A stretch of 11,345 nucleotides of DNA from Acanthamoeba lenticulata (GCA_002179805.1 NAVB01004836.1:1-11345), one strand, 5' to 3'. Numbered from the stretch's first letter, positions 1 through 9,400 are shown. Translations and numbers: made by a program. Notes: generated by a model not told the origin, from the sequence alone.

Positions 1-1133
1 CCAAGAAGGCCCTCGTGTTCGGCTACTCCATGGGCGGCTACATCGCCATGGTCTTCGGAGCCAAATATCCCGAGCTCTGCATGTACGTTTTTGTTTATTG
101 TTTTTTTTTAAAAAAAATATTATTTATTTGGCACGCCACCTTGAATGCTTGTTGTTGACTCCAAGACGGCGGCGACAACAGTGGATTGATCATTGGAGGT
201 GCGGGCACGGACATGCGCAAGGATCGGTCCATGCTCGAGTGGATGGGCACCTACTACAAGCTCCTCTCCAACAAGTCCAAGACGTCACTCGAGAAGACGT
301 GGCACGACACCCCGCTCATCGCCGCCAAGATCGAGGAGGACGGTGCGTCTTTGTTTTCTTGTCTGTTTTCACTTTTATTTATTCAAAATTTATTTTTATT
401 TCGGTGTTTCTGATGATATTATCGTCTTTCGTTTGTGTTTCGTTGGGCACAGTGCTGAACGAGTATTCCCTGCGGCCGGGCAGCTTCTACGAAGCCTGGC
501 CCTCCATTGTCGCCATGTTGACATCGGAGAACTACAAGAAGGTGCTGATGCAGATCAAGCTCCCGGTCCTCTTCTTCACTGGCCAGTATGACAGGCGGGA
601 TGCTGTACGTTCTTTCTTTCATCGTGTTTTTGTTTTGGTTTTTGTTTATTTTTTAAATAATAAAAAAAAACTCACGCACACTCCAGGAGCGCAAATGGCT
701 GAATGCCACCAGCAACGCGCGCCTTGAGGTCATCCCGGAGGCCGGCTACATGTGCGTCATCGACAAGCGACACCGGGACAAGGTCCGCGATCTCGTCCTC
801 CAGTTTGCTGGCTACGCCTTCTCCCTCGGTACATCCCTTCCACCTCTCTCTAGCGCCCAATTTATTGGGAATATTATATTTATTTATAAATATTTATAAT
901 TGTTGATTATCAACGCAGGCAAGGACAAGCGACAGGACAAGAAGCGTGTGGTGCCGCCCCGCGTGCCCAAGCAGCCCAAGGCGTCAAAGGGCAAGGAGAG
1001 GGACGGTGACGCCAGCGGCAGCAAGTCGGATGACGCCCACCAGGAGGAGAAGACTGCGGCGGCGCAAGTGGACGAGCAGCAGGAGGAGGCGCCCAACCAG
1101 GGCGACATCGACGAGCAGGAGGCCAAGCCCTAG
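1..1133 (+). CDS. alpha/beta-hydrolase-fold protein, 5'-truncated by the window edge
   Basis: Exons: <1..82, 182..342, 453..604, 687..828, 919..1133. All introns are GT-AG and the joined frame is open for 249 residues before TAG. Seen: a nucleophile elbow GYSMGG with Ser at 27-29, followed by the usual helix (YIAMVFGAKYPEL); a cap-like segment in exons 2-3; then the strand LPVLFFTGQYD with the candidate acid Asp at 590-592. The family normally ends with a Gly-His motif carrying the catalytic His; here the matching stretch is IPEAGYMCVID, with Tyr at 747-749. From this I infer either lost or altered catalysis, or a His supplied elsewhere (one lies at 771-773). The last exon encodes a charged, Lys/Glu/Gln-rich tail of about 70 residues that looks disordered and lies outside the fold. 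The substrate cannot be told. The fold assignment is firm; the start and N-terminus are not in the window. Confidence 0.85.
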
Positions 1134-1173
1134 AGGCGAGAACAACTCAGCCGTCGTGTAAAATCAATCTTAA

Positions 1174-1186
1174 AATAAAAAATAAA
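1174..1186 (+). terminator. tandem AATAAA polyadenylation signals of the hydrolase gene
   Basis: Two AATAAA hexamers (1174-1179 and 1181-1186) lie about 40-50 nt after the hydrolase stop codon in a short A-rich tract, the normal place for a eukaryotic 3'-end signal. Confidence 0.7.
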
Positions 1187-1237
1187 AATCATTGCCCTTA
1201 TCATGTCGACATATTGCACGGTGAAACAAGCAAGATC

Positions 1238-1247
1238 GGCCAATCAG
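1238..1247 (+). promoter_or_regulatory. CCAAT box (NF-Y-like) upstream of the hypothetical gene
   Basis: GGCCAATCAG matches the NF-Y type CCAAT consensus with its flanks and sits about 120 nt before the candidate ATG at 1366. The rest of 1187-1365 shows no TATA box or other site I can defend. The role is inferred from motif and position only. Confidence 0.4.
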
Positions 1248-1365
1248 TGATTCATGCCGACCTACGTAGTAATTCCAGGCAGGAGGTTCAGACAAGGGGA
1301 CACTGCCGAGAAAAGGAACCTGGCGCAGTCAACGCTGCTGACCGGAGAACAACCAGTTGAAGGAG

Positions 1366-1784
1366 ATGACGAGCCAAAAGGCGGTAACTTTGTCGAGGAG
1401 GACGGGCTACACCGGCGAGTGGACATCGGTCCCTGTCACCGATCCGGCCATCTACGAACGACTCGTGCAAGCCGTCAATGCCGTCGAGGACAACGGCAAA
1501 CGTCTTAGGGTACCCTTAGACCTCACCGCTCCGATGTATCCTGGCTGACTCTCTCTGTTTGTCGCTGCTAGGTGAGGTTTAGTTCGGGCGTGTCGGTCCT
1601 CAAGCTTCAGCTCCCCGAGGCTGTGGGCATCTTCCCCGATGGAGTGGTGGAATGCTGGGGAGGCTGCATGATATGCGCGCCTGGGACAGACCGTTTCCTC
1701 GATGATGACATTCCCTCCAACCGCGCGCTCGGGGATCTTCTACGACGAGTGTGGACGACCGCGCAAACTGGGCCGACCGATTGA
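1366..1784 (+). CDS. hypothetical protein, two exons, unknown function
   Basis: Exons 1366..1509 and 1572..1784 give 118 residues. The intron (1510-1571) starts GTACCC, carries a CTGAC branch-point-like site and a pyrimidine run before CTGCTAG, and joins the exons in phase 0. ATG 1366 is the first in-frame ATG after a TGA at 1339-1341. The product begins MTSQKAVTLSRRTGYTGEW and continues with a plausible helix (YERLVQAVNAVEDNGKRLR), then strands with GIFPDGVVECWGGC. I recognise no family. A CCAAT box lies upstream and AATAAA about 60 nt after the stop, which supports a gene. Against it, codons are less G/C-ending than in the neighbours, and from about 1660 onward protein-like sequence also appears in the other two frames, so the 3' half may be frameshifted. 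An upstream ATG at 1254 lies in another frame and would need an extra intron. Confidence 0.42.
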
Positions 1785-1993
1785 GTACTTCATCGGGCGC
1801 GTCGCTTGTTGAGAGCTATGCGCAGAAGTCTTAGGTGGTGCAATGGAATAAAACAGCTTCTCAATCAGTGAGACCGCCAAGCAGGAAGCTGTTGAGGAAG
1901 GCGTTGGGTCAGATGTGCGACGTGTTCTTGGACCAATGCTTGGATCGCCAAGTGGAGATTAATATTTGTAATTTTTGTAATTTGCCGAATTAA
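1702..1993 (+). pseudogene. coding-like fragments in shifted frames, possible decayed 3' part of the hypothetical gene
   Basis: From 1702 the frame one base over from the hypothetical CDS is open to TGA 1810-1812 and reads GIFYDECGRPRKLGRPIEYF in its middle, more protein-like than the overlapping C-terminus of the annotated CDS. In a third frame a short stretch before it reads LHDMRAWDRPFP. Further on, 1835-1993 is open to TAA and contains KLLRKALGQMCDVFLDQCLD. No GT-AG introns that I can find join these pieces in one frame. The simplest reading is one longer gene broken by small indels, or sequencing indels in this region; a real short overlapping gene is less likely. No family is recognised. 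Confidence 0.3.
1847..1852 (+). terminator. AATAAA, possible polyadenylation signal of the hypothetical gene
   Basis: A canonical hexamer lies 62 nt after the stop at 1784. If the locus is a broken longer gene, this hexamer falls inside former coding sequence and would be coincidental. Confidence 0.35.
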
Positions 1994-2003
1994 TTGGCGA
2001 ATT
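1965..2003. promoter_or_regulatory. AT-rich repeat cluster with inverted CCAAT, upstream of the EF-hand gene
   Basis: A perfect 9-bp tandem duplication TTTGTAATT (1965-1973 and 1974-1982) is followed by GCCGAATTAATTGGC (1984-1998), whose core AATTAATT is palindromic, and by a second copy of CGAATT (1986-1991 and 1998-2003). ATTGG at 1993-1997 is an inverted CCAAT. The cluster ends about 80 nt before the EF-hand ATG at 2083. A promoter role is inferred from position and composition. Another CCAAT is at 1933-1937. Confidence 0.35.
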
Positions 2004-2082
2004 GTTTACATTACGCGAGCCTCGTCTGTTGTTGCCAAAGCCACCCACAGCAGAACAAGACGAGGCGTCGGCCAGCTGCCAC

Positions 2083-3142
2083 ATGGACGAAGAGACCAAG
2101 GCAAAGCTGAAGGAGCTATTCACCGCGCTCGATGAAGACGGAAACGGCACCCTCGACGTACGTCAGCAGAGGGCGGCCCTCCTTCTCCTTTGGAGTCGTG
2201 GCGCTTATTGATTTCGACTGTGCTATGTGGCATGCCACCCCTCATGTTGTCGTGCGCAGCTGGCCGAGTTGAAGGTGATTCTCAATGACGAAGACAGCCA
2301 TCGCTCCTTCTCCGACGCGCAGCTAAAGCGTAGCCCGCCCTACCCTTTCCCCTGGCTGCCCTTGCTCAAGACCTCATGCTGTTGCCTTCATACGCGTGCA
2401 ACATCGCAGTGCTGGTGCGGTCGGTGAGCAAGAAGGGCAAGGTGACCCTCGACTTGGAGGACTTTATCGCGCTGGTGGCCCACATGCAGGCGGTCCGGCT
2501 CACCTTTGACGCCATCGACAAGGACGGCAACGGCTCCATCGACTACCAGGAGCTCGAAGAAGCTCTCACGGAGCTCGAGTTCAAGTTCACATCCGACCAA
2601 GTCAAGCTGTTCCTGCACATGGTGCGTTGATCATCCTCTTCTCCCTTGCAGCTGTTGTCTTCTGATTTCCAATACACGATCACCAGGTGGACGACGATGA
2701 GTCGGGCACGATCGAGTACGAGGAGTTCTTCGAGCTCGACTACTTCCTCAAGCGAGCGCAGATGCTGTTCGCCGCGGCTGACACCGGTGCGTCGATCAGC
2801 TGACCTCGAGAGCGTCTCTTGATCTCACGCCAGCTGTTGGCGTTGTTGGCGATTGTTGACACCTGGCGCAGACGGTTCGGGAGAGCTGAGCTTCGAAGAG
2901 GTCAAGGAACTGTTGCCCACGCTCGATGTGGAGGCCAAGACCGATGAGGAGGTGCGTCTGAGCTCCTGCCTTGCTGCTCTCCGTTTCGCCCGAAAGGGAA
3001 GAGCGCATGTCTCACCCGCACACCAACACAACAGGTGCGGCGAGTGATGAACGCGCTGGACAAGGACAACTCTGGCACCATCTCCTTCGAGGAGTTTGTC
3101 AATCTCTTGTTCTGCCTCATCTACGGGACGCCACTTGAGTGA
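2083..3142 (+). CDS. six-EF-hand calcium-binding protein
   Basis: Exons: 2083..2157, 2260..2329, 2410..2621, 2687..2786, 2872..2951, 3035..3142; product 214 residues. EF-hand loops: 1 at 17-28 (DEDGNGTLDLAE, spanning the first splice junction), 2 at 55-66 (SKKGKVTLDLED), 3 at 85-96 (DKDGNGSIDYQE), 4 at 121-132 (DDDESGTIEYEE), 5 at 151-162 (DTDGSGELSFEE), 6 at 188-199 (DKDNSGTISFEE). Loops 1 and 3-6 keep Asp at positions 1 and 3, Gly at 6 and Glu at 12, so they should bind Ca2+. Loop 2 has Ser, Lys and Lys at ligand positions 1, 3 and 5 and should not. There is no signal peptide, membrane segment or enzyme domain, and no N-terminal myristoylation Gly. It is probably a soluble calcium sensor or buffer related to calmodulin-like proteins; the six-hand count recalls calbindin, but orthology is not claimed. 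ATG 2083 was chosen because family-like sequence starts there; the frame is open upstream to at least 2002 without another ATG. Confidence 0.9.
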
Positions 3143-3310
3143 TGAACAAAGAAATGAGCATTCTCTGGGTCATCATTGCCTTCGCCCACTTCGGGCCATT
3201 CCGTCAGGCCCAGGCATTTTCTCGCCTTTTTTCTCTTTCGATTTTTAGAAGAAGACAGCTCAGGCGTGCGTGGTTCTGGTGGGACGTGTCTCACCCCTAC
3301 AACTACTAGC

Positions 3311-3316
3311 CACGTG
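3311..3316. promoter_or_regulatory. CACGTG E-box palindrome
   Basis: A perfect E-box/G-box hexamer lies about 170 nt upstream of the PA200 start codon. A single 6-bp match can arise by chance; the regulatory role is a guess from position. Confidence 0.25.
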
Positions 3317-3454
3317 AGCCTTACGCCGCTGGTGCCACACTTGGCTCATTTAACACGAGCATTCTCTTGCTTTCACGTACCGCCTCGCGCCAAGCGCACC
3401 AGCATCTAAAACGTCCATAAGGCACCACAGGCAGTCTTGAGTGCCCTTTGACAG

Positions 3455-3472
3455 AACAAGAACAAGAACAAG
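3455..3472 (+). repeat. (AACAAG)x3 in the PA200 5' leader
   Basis: Three perfect AACAAG copies, followed by AAGAAACAAATAAAAG, run up to the ATG at 3489. The leader is purine-rich, A-rich and unstructured, which suits an efficient translation start. Confidence 0.6.
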
Positions 3473-3488
3473 AAGAAACAAATAAAAG

Positions 3489-6400
3489 ATGGAGGCAGAC
3501 AAAAAGAACACCGCCAGGCGGACGAACCGTTGGGCCGCCTGGCTGCCGCCTGACATCAAGAACGAGGACGCCAAGGCCCAAGAGTTGCACGAGGCCTGGC
3601 TGCAGCACATCGCCACAGGCCTCGCCAGGTCCATTGCCGCTGGTGACGCGTCCGGCTCGGGCCGTTTCTGGGTTCGCGCGCTCCAGACCCACGTCTTTGA
3701 CCTGCGTCGGCCAGTCGGCTCGGACGCGACGCGCGCCCAGCTCGTCCGGCTTCTCTACCACGCTGTCACCGCCATGCGGCTTGACCCCACTCTACAGAGC
3801 AAGTGGGCCGGCGTGCTCACGCGGCTCCTCAAGTGCGTTCTCCTTCTTCTTCTTCTTCTTTACATCTTTCGAGCAAGTGGCGTTGGCTCACAACGTTATG
3901 CTGGTGCAGGAAGTGGAAAGACCTGGCCCGTTCGGACCTGGTCGTCCTGGCCTGGCGGCCCCTCTACGACGCGCTGCTCGAGGCCCACGCGCAGGGCTTC
4001 CGGCAGCCGGCCCACTACGCCCCGGCCATCCAGGCCCAGCGGGCGTCGGCCCTGGCCAGCCTGGCCAAAAAGGCTCGGCGCTTCTTTGGCGGCACCAGGG
4101 CCTCGGACGCTGCGCGCGAGATCGTGGACACGATTCGTCCCGGCTTCTGCCCGCACGACAACACGTCGACCTTCCGGTCGCAGGCGCTGCTGTGCCTGTT
4201 CGTCCCGTCCGTCGTGCAGCCAGAGCTCGTCGCCGACGTCTATGACAAGTGGGCCTGGATCGGTACGGGCATTGGCCAGTGTTTTCAAGGGGCTTTGGCT
4301 CAGGCGAGTCCATTTCTCTGTCCCATGTCACAGAGCGCTCGGGCCAATGGGACGCCAACTGGCTGTCGCTGCTCGCGCGCTTGGCCAAGGCCGAGCACTC
4401 GAGCGCGAGCCACACGATCAACTGGCAGCCCTACCTGCCCCAGCTCTTCACCCATGTCCTCCGCATTCTGGGTACGCCCCGCACATGGCCAACCGGCCAT
4501 CAATCAACTTTGGTCAACAGCTCATGTGTGTTCATCTGTGGCACCACAGACGTGTCGACCGCTGGCGCGAGCAAGCTTCCGAAGCCGAAGCACCACTCGG
4601 CCCCCAAGGAGATGCGCCTCTTCACGCCGCATGAGGTCCTATTTTTTGTTGGTTTTCTTTTGTTACTTCTCCAATTTGCTGACATTTCTTCTTTGGGGGA
4701 GCAGAAGGAGGGCAAGATCAAGAACATGGCCAAGCTGCTGGTCTACATCCTCACGCCCAGCAGTTCAACTCAGCTCAGGTTCTTCAAACCTCTACCTTTC
4801 CATGCGCAGTCCCTCGCGCACGAGATCGTTGTATTTACGCGTGAGAGCGCGCCTCTCGTGCAGCCCGGAGCAACAAGATCTGCGCCAGCTGTTCCGGTCG
4901 ATCGAGTCCTACTACTACCCGTCCAACTCGGGCGGCTGGTCCGACCCGCTGGCCCTCTTCCTCCGGTCCATCGCCCATCACTACGCCGAGCGCGTGGGCA
5001 AGGGTACGTCCTTGGTTCTCATCATCATGACCATCTCCATGATCATCTTCATGATCCTCTTTCTCGTCATCATCATGATCGTGGCCTGACGCCCGTCGGC
5101 GACAGAGAGGGAGAAGGACAGCAAGGTCCCCCGTGACCGCGCGCTGACGGAGGCCGACCACGCGGGGATCATCGCGACCCTGGACGAGCCCTTGAAGCAG
5201 GCCATCTACGGCAAGGGCTCCGTCACCTCGGCCGCCGCGGAGGCCATCCGCCACTTGGCCTGTACGCCTTGCGTCCATACCATTTTCTATTTCATTTCAC
5301 TAATCACATTACATTCATTTTTGTAGACATTACGCCAGAACTGCTCTTCCCGAGCCTGCTCCCTCGGATCTACAACGCTCTGGAGTCGCTCACGGCTGTG
5401 CGTTCTCCCCTCCAGATCTGGCCGCCACTTTGCTGTTGTGCTGACGTCATATTCTGTCGACAGACCCACCAGACGGTCAACGCCATCGAGGCGCTGACGG
5501 CCATCTGCCACCCGCTGCTGAGCCGCAAGAACTACCCAGTGGGCGCCCATCATCTTCCGCAGCTGATCCGCTTGACGCTGCCCGGGATCGACCCCAATGA
5601 CCGCAAGAAGACGATGGCCACCTACGCCTTTTACTCGGCCCTGTTCTCCAACGTGCCGCTGTTCGACGCGAGCAACGTCATCGAGGCCGACGAGCAGGCC
5701 AGCCGCAAGCGCCGGAAGCACAAGGAGAAAGAGGGCGACGCTGACGCGGCGGCCAAGGACGCCACGGCCGTGCTGGCCGACTGGAGCGCCGAGCTGCTCG
5801 AGGCCCTCTTTGCCATGCTGCGCCACCAGGACAAGCCCAGCGCGTCAGACCACACCGACCTCTATGTGCGGGCCTTCTTCAGGAAGACGGTCGAGCTCTT
5901 CTTCCAGCAGATGTCCCCGCAGGTCTACGCCGCGCTGGCCTTGCGCAAGCTGCTCCACTTCGTCACCTTCAACGTCGTGCCCAACGCCACCAAGGAGTTT
6001 GGGTTCATGGTGGCGGCCGCCAGCCTGGCCGACCCCGAGGCCGCGCTGAAGGCCTTCCTGCCCGTCCTGTGCAAGAAGCTCGTCAAGCAGACCGGCGGCG
6101 ACGGGGGCGCGACGCTCAAGGACCGGTCCGACGACGAGACGGGCTGGTACCTCCACCTGCTGGCCGCGGTGGTCAAGAACACTGGCGCCGCCGTGGTGCC
6201 CCACTTGGGCCAGCTGCGGGCCGTCCTCGGCCAGTGCTTTGCCAGCGGCAAGAAGTCAGTGGCCAAGCCCGGTGGCAAGCTGCTCCGCAACGTGCGCTTC
6301 CCGAGTCCTCCTGCCTTTTCCCGAAGCCGTTGTTGTTCTTGGCGAGGCCTTAACTTGGGCTTCACCACGGCGTGTGGCCGGTGCAGGTCCTGCAAGCCCT

Positions 6401-9400
6401 GTCGCAGTACTACCCGACCGACTACCGCTCGGTCGCGCCGGCCGTGTGGAACGCCGATGGTACTCGCTCGGTTGAGACTTCCGGCGTGAAACTCACTTTG
6501 GCCTGAAACAAACACGACCACCACCAGAGTTTGCGCGGTCGCACTGGAAGATGTGGGGCAAGCAGGGGGATGCCGGCAACCCGACCGTCCAGTGGCACCA
6601 GCCGGTACGCAAACGAACAATAATTTTATTTTATTCTTTTTTATTTAAACATTAATTTTATTTATTATTAATTGCAGACCGAGGAGGAGCTGGGGCTGGC
6701 CAGTGAGCTCGTGGGCCAGTTCCTGCCTGACGCCCTGCGCAAGCTGCACAGCTTGGCCGGCGAGCCCTCGTACGAATCTCTCCTGACTCTGATCGCCGTC
6801 AACAGCTGACACTCGCTGACGTGGGCGTGCGCTTCAGAGCGCTGAGCAAGGACGAGCTCTACGTCGCGCTGCAGCTAGTGCGGAGCGTCGTGCGCGGCGC
6901 GGCCACGATCCTCCCGCAGGAGCCCGGCCACCACGAGCCCCGCGAGCGGTGGGACCTCGAGCTCCCGGCCCGCGAGCAGCCGCCCAGCACGACCTACCCG
7001 GCGCACCTGTGGGCCGTCATCGAGTCGCGCAACGGCCAAGTGCGGCGCGAGATCAGCCTCGCACTGGCCGCGGCCGCGCGCGCATTCGAGGGCCCGCGGG
7101 CCGACGACACCGCGTCGCTGGCCAAGCTGCTCAAGGTCATGGGTTTGGTCCTCAACTTCAACGGCATCTCGCAGGACGGCCTGCGCTCGAAGCTGGGGAC
7201 CTACAAAGGCGTCAAGCGGCGCTACGCCAAGCACGTCGAGGCCGACGTCAATGCCGACGAGGCCGACGCGGAAGCCGACACGATGGACGTCGAGGCCGCG
7301 CCCGACAAGGAGAAGCAGGAGCGGCGTCACTATCGTCGGATCTTGATCAGCCGCGCCCACATCGAGTACCTGCGCCGCGTGAGCCAGACCAACTGGCGCG
7401 CCGACGTGGGCGAGGCCGGGACGGGCCTTCTGCGGCTGCTCTACGCCTTTGGCACGTCGGCCAGCGTCTACCCGGGCGTGCGGGCCAAGGCCCAGCGCGC
7501 ACTCCACAACGCGTGGCGCTACCGGTCGTTCGCACGCCACATGGTCCTGCACGAGACCATCGCCCGCCTTAGCGACGCCCAGGTCGGGGAGGAAGCCCTC
7601 AAGGGCTACGCCTTCCTGCTGTTCGACCGCGGCGTCATGCGGCTCATCGCGCGCGAGTGGCGCTATCTGGCCCCGTTCATGGTCAGCATCGCTTCGTCCC
7701 ACGTCCACTCGGACGAGAAGCTCCAGGCCCTCCTCTACCAGCTCTTTGTGCTCTTTGCCGTCTCGGCCTACCCGGTCCCGCTGGCCGCGCCGGCGCCGGC
7801 GCCGGAGGCGCTGCCGACCGAGGCCGCCCCGCCGGGCGCGCTGCCGCTCTCTGGCGACGTCCGCCAGCGCGCGGCCCACGAGGCCGAGTTCCACCACCGC
7901 AAGAACCTCGAGAGCTACAACAACGGTGCGCGACGACCCAAATCTCTTGCCTGGCTTGGCTCAGGACCACACCAACCCTCCGCCTGTCGTGCACTGTGGT
8001 GTGACGAACAACAGCGCTGCGGGACCTGCTTGCCATCGCCGAGGATCCGGCCCTCCACTGGCGCTACCAGGTCATCTCCTCAGGTACGCTGTGGCCGCTC
8101 TTCACAGGACTTGGGCAAAGGCTTTCACAAACTGATGTTTTTGTGCACGAATCGTGCACATGTGGCCTTACGTTCAAAGCGTGTGTGCTGTTCCTGCTGA
8201 GGCCGGACCCGCTGCCGTCGCTCCAAGCGGTGCGCCTGTTTGTGCGGAACACGGTCAACGAGCTGCAGCCCATGCGCACCCTCGCGCGCAAGGGCCTCTC
8301 GGTGCTCCTCAAGATCTTCAAGCCGAGCTTCCCCGTCGAGCAAGGCGGCGGCGCCCACTACTACACCTACGGCGAACATCGGACCAACGCGGCGCGCCCG
8401 CTGCAGCCCCTCACCCGGGACGAGTGGGCCAACGCAACCTTTGTCGACAGCAGTACGCGCTTGTCTTCCTTATTGTTTCTTAATTTATTTATTTATTCAC
8501 AAATATTTTATGAAATCAAGACTGGGTCGGATGGGACGAGTCTTCGTTCACGGGCGGCGTCAGGCCCGCCGCTCATTCGCTTGCCGACGCTTCGGGTGCG
8601 TACCCGAGAGGCCTCCTGTGGCTGGTACGGGACTTGAACCGCTGACGTCCAAGGGCGGGGAGCAGATGAGGCCATTCGCGACGTGGCCAACGAGATCGGG
8701 GCGTTCCTCGACGACTCGTCCATGCGGCAGCGCTTCCTGCACTACCTGGCCCAGGACCATCACGTGGCGGTACGTCCCATGAACATGATGGTTACCTGGT
8801 TCAACCTCATGATGACGGCTCTACTTGCCGCATGCGCAGGCCGACGAAGGCGAGGGCAAGTCCAAGGCCCAGAGCTGGAGCTCCATGGCCAAGCACCTGT
8901 CCTCCATCCTGGGCTCTTCCCTCGGCCAGTACGTCATTTTACAAATTCTTTTTTTGTTTTTTATTTAAAAAATTTGAAATAGATAATAAATTACTTATCT
9001 GATTTTTCACATTTTATTTTCTTCTGTGGTCCAGGTCGGCCTTGGCCGGCGGGTTCGGCGGGAAGGTGGGCAAGTCGCTGGTGGCCCAGGCGGCCAACGA
9101 AGTGCTGCGAGAGCTGCTCAAGACCAGGAAGCGCTGGCCCTACGTCGTCAACCAGGTGCCGTCGTCGGCGCACAGCGCCTTTGTCCACGAGAACGCCGAG
9201 CTGTTCAAGGGCCTCTTCCAGCTGTCCCTCGCCCCGCGAGGCGACAACGGCCTCTCGACGCACTGGTTCGAGCTCCACGTCCGGCCTTTCCTCGACGCCT
9301 TCCTGCGCCAGGAGGCGGGCGACGCCGCCGGCAGCCTTCACGCGGGCGACCGCGAGCGCAACCACGCTCTGGCGTCCGAGCTCATGGCCGCCGCCCTCCG

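Larger units (their letters stand above)
3143..3488. other. intergenic region between the EF-hand and PA200 genes
   Basis: No gene is supported here. It holds a pyrimidine-rich tract ending in TTTTTAG (about 3221-3249) that resembles a 3' splice site and could close a 5'-UTR intron of the downstream gene, a CACGTG E-box at 3311-3316, and the AACAAG repeat just before the start codon. No AATAAA occurs in the first 330 nt after the EF-hand stop. Confidence 0.5.

Noticed and set aside
98..727. 209-codon + frame through the hydrolase region
   Set aside because: It reads through three T-rich introns and only partly shares the true frame. The spliced model restores an uninterrupted hydrolase fold.
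3481..3486. AATAAA as a firm poly(A) signal for the EF-hand gene
   Set aside because: It is two bases before the PA200 ATG and in an A-rich leader, so the hexamer may be incidental. It is kept only as a question in the findings.
3888..4421. minus-strand frames of 130-177 codons
   Set aside because: They are antisense to PA200 exons 2-3, Pro/Arg/Gly-rich and without family features.
4800..4860. extra small exon between PA200 exons 5 and 6 (after AG at about 4809, before GTGAGA)
   Set aside because: Direct splicing of 4778 to 4864 gives STQLSPEQQDLRQLF, which fits relatives in length and sequence; an extra exon would add an unsupported segment.
5925..6620. 231-codon minus-strand frame
   Set aside because: It runs across PA200 exons 9-11 and their introns with no domain; it is a composition shadow.
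6804..6805. earlier AG acceptor for PA200 intron 12
   Set aside because: Using AG at 6804-6805 leaves the wrong phase after the exon ending at 6769. AG at 6836-6837 restores the frame and gives EPSALSKDELY, which fits the family.
6875..7897. 340-codon open frame on the minus strand
   Set aside because: It is antisense to PA200 exon 13, whose + frame matches the family. Long antisense frames are expected opposite G/C-ending codons, and the translation is Arg/Gly/Val-rich without motifs.
8981..9000. AGATAA/TTATCT inverted repeat in PA200 intron 18
   Set aside because: A 6-bp stem in an AT-rich intron is expected by chance and has no other support.
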